Of a stretch of DNA of 12,483 nt, positions 6,676 to 12,483 are shown piece after piece (within the stretch, counting starts at the first letter, position 1; each line of letters opens with the position of its first letter). The notes below the pieces were generated by a model. It had not been told where the DNA came from. It worked only from the letters and a program-made list of their open reading frames with translations, and did not search any database. The DNA comes from an uncultured Methanobrevibacter sp. (lineage in GTDB: Archaea; Methanobacteriota; Methanobacteria; Methanobacteriales; Methanobacteriaceae). Made by a program: the position numbers and the translations under genes. The DNA is taken from contig NZ_CALGFC010000022.1 of assembly GCF_937881195.1 (NCBI RefSeq), forward strand, positions 1-12,483. Direction: 5' to 3'.

Positions 6676-6730
6676 TTTTCTTATAGGAAAAAATTATTAA
6701 AAAAATATAAAATATTTTCCTATAAGAAAA
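6676..6730. repeat. 16-bp perfect inverted repeat upstream of the ATPase remnant
   Basis: TTTTCTTATAGGAAAA (6676-6691) and TTTTCCTATAAGAAAA (6715-6730) are exact reverse complements separated by 23 nt of A/T-rich sequence. The site lies 24 bp upstream of the TTG of the ATPase remnant and about 115 bp from the end of the dipeptidase gene, which is transcribed towards it. It could be a hairpin terminator for that gene, an operator, or the ends of a miniature element. Confidence 0.65.
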
Positions 6731-6844
6731 TTTTTTAATATATTTATAAAAAAAGTATTTAAATATTTATAATCAGATTTTAATATTATCTACAATTTAA
6801 TATTTAATTTATAATAATTATAGATGAAAATTTATAATTAATCT

Positions 6845-8305
6845 TTATTTTTGTATTGGGGCATTTTTCAATGTTTCTATCAATAATTCCCAAAATTTTT
6901 GAACAGATTTAATATTAACCTTTTCTTGAGGCGTATGTGCATCCTTAATTGTAGGTCCAAAAGATATCATATCTAAATCAGGATATTTTCCTCCTAATAC
7001 TCCACACTCTAAACCAGCATGAATTGCTTTAACTTCAGGAACTTTTCCAAATTTTTCAAAATATGTTGATTTCATTATTTCCAATATCTGAGAATCTAAA
7101 TTAGGGTCCCATCCAGGATATTCTCCATAAATCTTAGTATCACCTTTAGATAATATAAAAATATTTTTCAATAGATTTTCTACAACAATTCTTGCTGAAT
7201 CAACTGAACTTCTTATTAAGCACTCAACTATAACTTGATTATTGAAAGTTTCAACAATAGCTAGATTATTAGAAGTTTCAACTAAGTTAGCTATATTTTC
7301 ACTCATAGCTATAACTCCATTAGGACAGAAACATAGTGAAGATAATAATCCCCATTTTGTTTCATTATCTAAAACATATTTAGGTATATCACATGTTTCA
7401 TATTTAATATTTAAATTTGCTTCATCAGGGAATTTAGCTATTATATCTTTATTAAGTTTATCAAATAATTCTTTGAACTTAGAAAATTCTTCTTTTTTAA
7501 TTGTAATAATTGCAGAAGCTTCTCTAGGAATCACATTAGCTGCTGATCCACCATTGATTGAATTTATATCTATATTACAGTTTGAGAAAGCTATCCATAA
7601 TATTTGACTTAATATTTTTATTGCATTAGCTCTATTAAGGTGTATATCTGCACCACTATGGCCACCTAAAAGTCCCGATACTTTTAATTCAAAGGCAATA
7701 CTTTCTTTTTCAGCTGTTTTCTTTGAATAATTAAATATAGCTTTAAAACTAGATCCTCCTGCAGAACCTACAAATAGGGATCCTTCCTCTTCAGTATCTA
7801 AATTTAATAATATTTTTCCATCTAAAACATCTGATTCAAGTCCATTAGCTCCAGTCATATCAGTTTCTTCATCAATTGTAAAAAAAGCTTCAATTGGACC
7901 ATGAGATATATTTTTGGACTGAAGAATTGCCATAGCAGCTGCAATTCCAATACCATTGTCAGCCCCTAATGTTGTACAATCTGCCTTAATCCAACCTCCA
8001 TCAATGATTGGTTTTATAGGATCTTTTTCAAATTCATGATTGCTTTCAAGGCATTTTTGTGGAACCATATCTATATGTCCTTGTAAAATAATTCCTTTCT
8101 TATTTTCCATTCCAATTGAAGGAGGTTTTTTAATTATAACATTTCCAACATTGTCTACAGTAGTTTCCAATCCTAAACTTATTCCAAAATCCTTGATAAA
8201 AGTTGTTATTTTAGCTTCATGTTTTGAAGGTCTAGGTATTTGTGTTATTTCGTAAAATATTTTCCATAGTTCTATTGGTTCAATATTAGAAATATCATTT
8301 TCCAT
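6845..8305 (-). CDS. pepD: M20 family Xaa-His dipeptidase / cytosol non-specific dipeptidase
   Basis: A 486-aa zinc peptidase of the aminoacyl-histidine dipeptidase group, matching the usual family length of about 480-490. It hydrolyses dipeptides in the cytoplasm. Every family landmark is present. GHIDMVPQK carries metal ligand His77 and catalytic Asp79; TLGADNGIGIA carries Asp116; TIDEETDMTGANG carries catalytic Glu146 and ligand Glu147; NLDTEEEG carries Asp170. LGGHSGADIHLNRANA and GGSAANVIPREA belong to the lid domain, and the final ligand His457 lies in DAHTPQEKV. The start is the ATG at 8305, because GGTG (8315-8312) lies 6 nt upstream; the in-frame GTG at 8314 is part of that site. No truncation or frameshift is seen. 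It is transcribed alone, with a cluster of AACCAA motifs upstream. It is the one clear housekeeping gene here and probably marks conserved chromosome between accessory blocks. Confidence 0.95.
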   Translation of the reverse strand: MENDISNIEPIELWKIFYEITQIPRPSKHEAKITTFIKDFGISLGLETTVDNVGNVIIKKPPSIGMENKKGIILQGHIDMVPQKCLESNHEFEKDPIKPIIDGGWIKADCTTLGADNGIGIAAAMAILQSKNISHGPIEAFFTIDEETDMTGANGLESDVLDGKILLNLDTEEEGSLFVGSAGGSSFKAIFNYSKKTAEKESIAFELKVSGLLGGHSGADIHLNRANAIKILSQILWIAFSNCNIDINSINGGSAANVIPREASAIITIKKEEFSKFKELFDKLNKDIIAKFPDEANLNIKYETCDIPKYVLDNETKWGLLSSLCFCPNGVIAMSENIANLVETSNNLAIVETFNNQVIVECLIRSSVDSARIVVENLLKNIFILSKGDTKIYGEYPGWDPNLDSQILEIMKSTYFEKFGKVPEVKAIHAGLECGVLGGKYPDLDMISFGPTIKDAHTPQEKVNIKSVQKFWELLIETLKNAPIQK

Positions 8306-8386
8306 TTTTTGCACCTTAGTTAAATTTATAAATAGTAATTTAAATTAATATTAAAAAATTTATTTAAAAATAAAAAACATAATATA

Positions 8387-8424
8387 AAACCAAATATTAA
8401 AAACAGTTTGGTTTAAAAACCAAG
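8387..8424. promoter_or_regulatory. AACCAA/TTGGTT palindrome cluster upstream of pepD
   Basis: TTGGTTT (8409-8415) and AAACCAA (8418-8424) form a 7-bp inverted repeat with a 2-nt gap. AAACCAAA (8387-8394) is also the exact complement of TTTGGTTT (8408-8415), so two mutually exclusive hairpins are possible. Two more AACCAA words lie at 8538-8548. The cluster is about 80-120 bp upstream of the pepD start. It may be an operator for the dipeptidase gene or an RNA structure; no named regulator is known to match. Confidence 0.4.
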
Positions 8425-8566
8425 AATCATTTGGAAATCCTGGAAAGTAATAATAATATAACAAGACTATAATCAAAAGAAGGAGACATAAACAGAAAAA
8501 ATAATATTTTTCTCTTTTAAACCTAATTTAATCATAGAACCAAACCAATAAATAAATTACCTAAAT

Positions 8567-8582
8567 GCCATATTTTAATGGC
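8567..8582 (-). terminator. Weak hairpin after the 138-aa gene
   Basis: GCCAT (8567-8571) and ATGGC (8578-8582) pair with a 6-nt loop, a few bases beyond the stop codon of the gene at 8586-9002. Only 5 bp of stem and a short T stretch follow in the direction of transcription, so this is a tentative transcript end. Confidence 0.25.
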
Positions 8583-8585
8583 TTT

Positions 8586-9002
8586 TCACATTTCATTATT
8601 ATGAGGATTTAATTCTTTACTTGTATAATTTTTTGAACTTTTTAACCAAGATGGATGAATATTAATTTCTCTCCATGGACATATCCTAATTTTTTTAATA
8701 TCTCCTAAACTAAAAGAGTTAACCCACTCCATATTATCCTCATCTTCTGATTCAAAAGATAATTTTTTATTATATAATGCCACTAAATGATTTCCTTCAC
8801 CAATTTCAATAACATTTGCTTTATATCCCTTATCATTTATTATTATCCATTTTCCAGGAAATACTCCAAGAATTGTTATTCTGTGACATTTATATCTTGA
8901 AGAACCAAAATGTCTTATTTTTTCAACTGTGTATTCATGGTTTTTTAAATTTAATTCTGTTGTAATATCATTAATTATTATTGTCCTTACTTCAAGTACC
9001 AT
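8586..9002 (-). CDS. Conserved-looking 138-aa protein downstream of the GmrSD-like gene
   Basis: A family I do not recognise. The sequence reads as mostly beta strands (VRTIIINDIT, HRITILGVFP, KWIIINDKGYKANVIEI, HLVALYNKKL), with an acidic loop (SFESEDEDNMEW) and a C-terminal segment containing CPWREINIHPSWL. Two cysteines and several histidines are present but form no recognised zinc motif. There is no signal peptide or membrane helix. GGAG lies 8 nt before the ATG. The gene begins 63 nt after the stop of the DUF262/DUF1524 nuclease on the same strand, so the two are probably in one transcript. That position suggests an accessory, inhibitor or specificity factor of the nuclease, which is inference from context. 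An unrelated cargo gene is also possible. Confidence 0.65.
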   Translation of the reverse strand: MVLEVRTIIINDITTELNLKNHEYTVEKIRHFGSSRYKCHRITILGVFPGKWIIINDKGYKANVIEIGEGNHLVALYNKKLSFESEDEDNMEWVNSFSLGDIKKIRICPWREINIHPSWLKSSKNYTSKELNPHNNEM

Positions 9003-9065
9003 TTATATTGCTCCGTTCATTTCAAAAAAATCAAAACCTCAAAAAGTTTTAAATCATGAAAAAAT

Positions 9066-11330
9066 CTAAATATTGTTCAAGATTTTATTTTCAAGTATTA
9101 ATTTTTTATATTCTGATTTGATTTTAAAATATTGTTCACTGCTAATTGTTTTTAATTCATAAATCTTTTCTTTTTTTAATTTATTTGCTCTCTTTGTTAA
9201 TCCGCTTGTTATTCCTGCAATGAACATTCCATTAATTTCAGGGTTTTTGTTTGTGATTGCATTCATTTTTTCAATAAGACTATGCATTGAAATAAAATCA
9301 TTTTCTCCCAATAATACTTTTATGAATATTTTTTGAGGTTTTTGAGATATTTTTAGGTATTCTGATAGTTCTTCACTATTCCAAGAGCCATTATTCAATT
9401 TAGAAGATTTATTAATATCTAAAACAGTGATATTTTCATTTTTTGAATTAGAAATGCTTTTTTCTATTTCTATAAAATCTTCAGGAGGATTTTCACAATG
9501 ATAATAATCTAGTGACCATATATCTTCACAGAGTCTTTCAATTAATCTTTCTCTGTCCATTATGTCTTCTTTTTTAAACTGAGGATGGGGTTTAATGTCA
9601 TATTTTTCTCTAAATTGCTTTGTATTAGGATTTTTTTCATTAAATGACTCATGAAGAGTTTGAGCAAATCTATTTTCTTTCAAGTAGTGAGAAATTTTTA
9701 ATTCATATGGAGCACTACCATAAGATTGGTTAGTTCCAGATGGAACTAGTAATAAAGCTCCAATCGAATTTCTCCATTCATCAAATTCTTTGCTATCATT
9801 AAATTCATCTTTATGTTGTTCATATTTGTCTGCCCAAATATGTTCTATTTCAAATGGCTTCCCTTTTGGGTTAAGATATCTTAAAAAGTTTGTATCTTTA
9901 TCTCCAGCTTCATTATCAACAAAACTTGTTATTCTTGAAAGTAAATGTTTAACAAAACCTTTATTTTGACTATGTAAATGGAAACCAATAATTCCATCCC
10001 AATTTTGATCAAAATTATTGATTTCCTTTTTTAAATGACAATGCAATGAGTTTAAATCATTGTTTCTAATTAATTTGACTATATTAAATATAGTATACCT
10101 TATTGAAGAATGTCCAAATTTTTTAAAATTAACTGACCTTCTCACAGTAAATGTTTCTATGAATCGAGCTACAGCATCTATTTTTTTAATTCTAGTATTT
10201 TCATCGTCTTTATGATTTAAAGAAGCCAATAATAATGGATCTTGCAAAGAATCAGCTATTCCCCAATTGTGAATATATGTTAAATGAGGCATTTTATCGT
10301 CAAAATTATTCATTTTCTCTTTAATCATTAAATATTGTTCAACAAAAAACGAAAATTCATCATTGAAAAAATTGTAAAAATCATCAGAAGTTTTAATATT
10401 AAATCTGTTCTCATGATTGTCTTTAAACCATTGATGTAAACTAGAACCTATTAGTTCATAATCTTTGTCTTCTGCACCTGCTTTTCCAGACCTAGTTGAA
10501 TCTGCATATTTTCCTCTGAACCAAGCTTGAAAAAACGGCAAATCTTCGTCTTTTTCATATTCATTTAATAATTTTATTTGATCTTTCCAATTATCATTTA
10601 GTTTGTTTCTTTTATCCTCATCTTTAATCTTAGACAACACATAACCTTTTAACATCTCTATTGGAGTTAAATTTAGCCCTCTATCATTCATAGTTTCAAA
10701 TATTGTGTAAGCATTTTCATCTGAATGTGCTGTGATTTTAATTATAATTACTTTTTCAATAAGCCAATAAATAAAAAACGAAAGAGTATCTGAATTTATT
10801 TCTTCTGGAAAGGCCTCATTAATATCAATGTAGCGTTTTACCATGTTTTTTACAGTCTCATTATCTGTTTTTTTACAAGTATATTCTCCTTTTTTATACA
10901 GTGCATCTAAACATTCATTACGTATATCATCAGTTAGATTAAAAGATTTTTCTCCAAAACTATCTGAAAAGATATAATTATCAATACTTACTGGTTTATC
11001 TGAATCTTTTTGTAAATGATTTAAATAAATCAATAAAAGAGTAATAGAGGTTATTCTTTGCTGACCATCAATAATAGAAGATTTTTCACCACTAGAATTT
11101 AAAACAATAGGTCCCAAATAATAATTTTGATATTTTTTAACTTCACTAAGCTCATCTCCGTCATCATAATCCTTTAAAAAAGTATAAGTCAGATCATCAA
11201 TTAACTGATTGATTTGTTTCCTTCCCCAACGATATTCCCTCTGAAAATAATCAATGAAATATTTTTCATCTTTTAATAATGATTTTATAGTCTCATTTCT
11301 AGCTTCTATTTCATTCTCATTTTTTGCCAT
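9066..11330 (-). CDS. GmrSD-like DUF262/DUF1524 modification-dependent nuclease
   Basis: A 754-aa defence-type protein. The N-terminal DUF262 part (about 10-235) shows YFQREYRWGRKQI (about 28-40), the nucleotide-binding motif DGQQRITS (88-95) and FETMNDRGLNLTPIEMLKGY (about 211-230). The middle (about 235-480) is helical. The DUF1524 HNH-like nuclease part (about 490-555) has FEIEHIWADKY with His497 and GALLLVPSGTNQSYGSAPYELK. In GmrSD and relatives the first part uses nucleotide energy and the second cuts DNA carrying modified bases. That activity is inferred here. About 115 residues at the C-terminus (640-754) are an additional domain I cannot name. The ATG at 11330 is chosen because GGTGA (11340-11336) lies 5 nt before it; the TTG at 11342 would lie upstream of this site. 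It is a single-polypeptide form, followed on the same strand by the 138-aa gene and flanked by a partial hsdS. The substrate is unknown. Confidence 0.9.
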   Translation of the reverse strand: MAKNENEIEARNETIKSLLKDEKYFIDYFQREYRWGRKQINQLIDDLTYTFLKDYDDGDELSEVKKYQNYYLGPIVLNSSGEKSSIIDGQQRITSITLLLIYLNHLQKDSDKPVSIDNYIFSDSFGEKSFNLTDDIRNECLDALYKKGEYTCKKTDNETVKNMVKRYIDINEAFPEEINSDTLSFFIYWLIEKVIIIKITAHSDENAYTIFETMNDRGLNLTPIEMLKGYVLSKIKDEDKRNKLNDNWKDQIKLLNEYEKDEDLPFFQAWFRGKYADSTRSGKAGAEDKDYELIGSSLHQWFKDNHENRFNIKTSDDFYNFFNDEFSFFVEQYLMIKEKMNNFDDKMPHLTYIHNWGIADSLQDPLLLASLNHKDDENTRIKKIDAVARFIETFTVRRSVNFKKFGHSSIRYTIFNIVKLIRNNDLNSLHCHLKKEINNFDQNWDGIIGFHLHSQNKGFVKHLLSRITSFVDNEAGDKDTNFLRYLNPKGKPFEIEHIWADKYEQHKDEFNDSKEFDEWRNSIGALLLVPSGTNQSYGSAPYELKISHYLKENRFAQTLHESFNEKNPNTKQFREKYDIKPHPQFKKEDIMDRERLIERLCEDIWSLDYYHCENPPEDFIEIEKSISNSKNENITVLDINKSSKLNNGSWNSEELSEYLKISQKPQKIFIKVLLGENDFISMHSLIEKMNAITNKNPEINGMFIAGITSGLTKRANKLKKEKIYELKTISSEQYFKIKSEYKKLILENKILNNI

Positions 11331-11335
11331 GTTTT

Positions 11336-11340
11336 TCACC
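11336..11340 (-). promoter_or_regulatory. GGTGA ribosome binding site fixing the nuclease start
   Basis: GGTGA on the minus strand is followed by 5 nt and the ATG at 11330, an ideal methanogen Shine-Dalgarno arrangement. It excludes the TTG at 11342, which would lie upstream of the site. The same logic fixes pepD at 8305 and the long antitoxin at 3761. Confidence 0.7.
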
Positions 11341-11342
11341 AA

Positions 11343-11639
11343 TCAGCTAAGAAAATCTAAAATAATAGTTGATATACTCTATTTTTATTATATATATTTT
11401 TATTGAATTAAATATGAATTTATATTTCTTAAAGTACTTATTCTGACTAAAATTCTTATTTTTCAATTTTTGCAATGGATTTATCTATTTTATATAATCA
11501 ATTCGTATAAAAATATCCTAATAGAACATTGAAATAAAATGTATATTATAGCTAAAATATTGAATCTTTCAATTTGTTTATTTCCTTCTTATTTTGTTAG
11601 AATGTTGTATCAGTTTATATTGAAATCATCTTTTTCCTG
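11343..11639. other. AT-rich intergenic region upstream of the GmrSD-like gene
   Basis: About 300 bp without a convincing gene on either strand. It must contain the promoter of the leftward nuclease gene, probably within the TATATATATTTTTATTG-like stretch near 11390-11405, but no TATA box can be fixed with confidence. Together with the hairpin and the start-less hsdS frame it forms a gene-free spacer of nearly 500 bp. Confidence 0.4.
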
Positions 11640-11685
11640 TTGAGTAAAATTTATATTACTAAAAATTAATATAAATTTTACTCAA
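11640..11685. repeat. Perfect 19-bp inverted repeat with 8-nt loop
   Basis: The arms at 11640-11658 (TTGAGTAAAATTTATATTA) and 11667-11685 are exact reverse complements around an 8-nt loop (CTAAAAAT). This is the longest perfect palindrome I see in the window. It sits between the leftward nuclease gene and the rightward hsdS fragment. It belongs to no gene end visible here, so it is not an obvious terminator. It could be a recombination or attachment site, a miniature-element remnant, or a structured RNA. Confidence 0.75.
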
Positions 11686-11825
11686 AATATTTTATAAAAT
11701 CCAATTAAGTATTAATAATTAAAAAAATATTTGGAGTGCTAGATTTTTATTTTTATATTAATATTTATTTTTAAAAATAAACTTTGAATTTGACTCAAAA
11801 TTATTTTTGTTTAACAATCATATAA

Positions 11826-12483
11826 AAACTCCGATTTCCAGAATTTAGTGAGGAATGGGAAGAAAAAAAATTAGGAGAATTTGTAAATTTAATGCAAAGT
11901 GGACTTTCTAGACAATTAATTGATAAAGACATTGGTATTCCAGTAATAAGATCGAATAATTTAATTAATGGAAAAATTGACTTTTCTGATATTAAATATT
12001 GGTACAAAGATGATAATAAAGGAGCTAAAACCGAAAATTATTTTTTAAAAGAAAATGATTTATTAGTAAACTTTATAAATAGCTTATCTCAGATTGGTAA
12101 ATCTGCATTATATAAAAATTCAATAAAAAGAGACACAATTTTCACCACAAATATTATGAGACTAAATTTTAATAAAAATATTAATAATTTTTTTATATAT
12201 TCTTATTTTCAACTAAAAAAATACGAAAATTATATTTATTCCATTGCAAAACCTGCTGTTAATCAAGCAAGTTTCACAACAGTGGATTTTAAAAGATTCA
12301 AAATGAATGTTCCTTCATTAGCTGAACAAGAGACAATAGCTAATTTTTTGTCTAAAGTGGATAAAAAAATAAATCTTTTTGAAGAAAATATAAAATTATG
12401 GGAAACTTATAAAAAAGGAATTATGCGACAGTTGTTCGCGCAGAAATTAAGATTTAAAAATGCGAAAGGAGAAAATTATCCTG
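11826..12483 (+). CDS. hsdS: Type I restriction specificity subunit HsdS, N-terminal half, no start codon
   Basis: HsdS supplies DNA sequence recognition to type I restriction-modification enzymes. The frame starts KLRFPEFSEEWEEKKLGEF, the standard conserved opening before target-recognition domain 1. It continues through one recognition domain (about residues 20-150) and the central region AEQETIANFLSKVDKKINLFEE, then KKGIMRQLFAQKLRFKNAKGENYP. The last part is the usual junction before the second recognition domain, which lies beyond the window. No start codon precedes the opening motif: TAA at 11823-11825 is immediately upstream in frame, and the first in-frame ATG (11892) would remove the conserved opening. 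Silent hsdS cassettes, which exchange recognition domains with an expressed copy, look like this. A 5'-deleted gene is the alternative. The codons around CGACAGTTGTTCGCGCAG are more GC-rich than anything nearby, hinting at transfer or a conserved recombining block. No hsdM or hsdR is in the window. Confidence 0.85.

Noticed and set aside
7242..7607. 121-aa plus-strand frame
   Set aside because: Lies entirely inside the well-supported pepD gene on the other strand and has no family features.
8040..8255. 71-aa plus-strand frame
   Set aside because: Also antisense to the N-terminal part of pepD, whose metal-site motifs are clearly coding on the minus strand.
11465..11515. Minus-strand peptide LYKIDKSIAKIEK before a stop, resembling the end of an HsdS-like protein
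   Set aside because: It is only 13 residues with a stop directly upstream; too short to support a gene remnant.
11801..12007. 68-aa minus-strand frame
   Set aside because: It is the antisense of the conserved HsdS opening and recognition domain, which is coding on the plus strand.

Overview
The window most likely comes from a pseudomurein-walled methanogen of the Methanobacteriales, resembling Methanobrevibacter. The evidence is very AT-rich DNA with long AT-only intergenic stretches, GGTG(A)/GAGGT ribosome binding sites 5-7 nt before starts, and a secreted protein with four pseudomurein-binding-type repeats. The genus is inferred from style and gene content; no rRNA or other marker gene is present.

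Layout. Positions 1-25 hold the first codons of a minus-strand gene that runs off the left edge, followed by about 500 bp of AT-rich non-coding DNA. A minus-strand gene (538-about 2307) encodes a secreted cell-wall protein with four pseudomurein-binding-type repeats, a cysteine-rich domain and an Asn-rich tail; its start appears non-canonical. Next is a minus-strand toxin-antitoxin cluster (3761-2556): a 147-aa antitoxin, a PIN/VapC toxin, then a shortened paralogue of the antitoxin. The toxin lacks the third acidic residue expected in the PIN active site. A C-free, A-rich low-complexity tract (within 3832-4048) separates it from a plus-strand pair, a stand-alone HIRAN protein and an acidic, probably all-helical protein. 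These converge on a minus-strand winged-helix regulator (5300-5833). The regulator diverges from a small basic protein across a spacer with paired TGTAA/TTACA half-sites.

From 6442 to 6652 there is a decayed remnant that looks like the two ends of a DUF4143-type AAA ATPase gene fused by a large internal deletion. A 16-bp inverted repeat lies just upstream of it. A full-length M20 dipeptidase gene (pepD-like, 6845-8305, minus) is the one clear housekeeping gene. Its upstream region carries a cluster of AACCAA/TTGGTT motifs.

The right third looks like the edge of a defence island. It holds a GmrSD-like DUF262/DUF1524 nuclease (9066-11330, minus) followed by an unrecognised 138-aa gene on the same strand, a perfect 19-bp inverted repeat (11640-11685), and on the plus strand the N-terminal half of a type I restriction specificity subunit (HsdS). 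The HsdS reading frame has a stop codon immediately before its conserved start motif and no start codon there, as expected for a silent, recombination-fed hsdS cassette or a 5'-truncated gene.

How the genes relate: the left part concerns the cell surface and a possibly inactive toxin-antitoxin locus. The middle is a set of small regulatory or unknown genes plus degraded accessory DNA. The right part holds DNA restriction functions. The most novel candidates are the GmrSD plus 138-aa pair, the antitoxin-toxin-antitoxin locus with a mutated toxin, and the start-less hsdS cassette.
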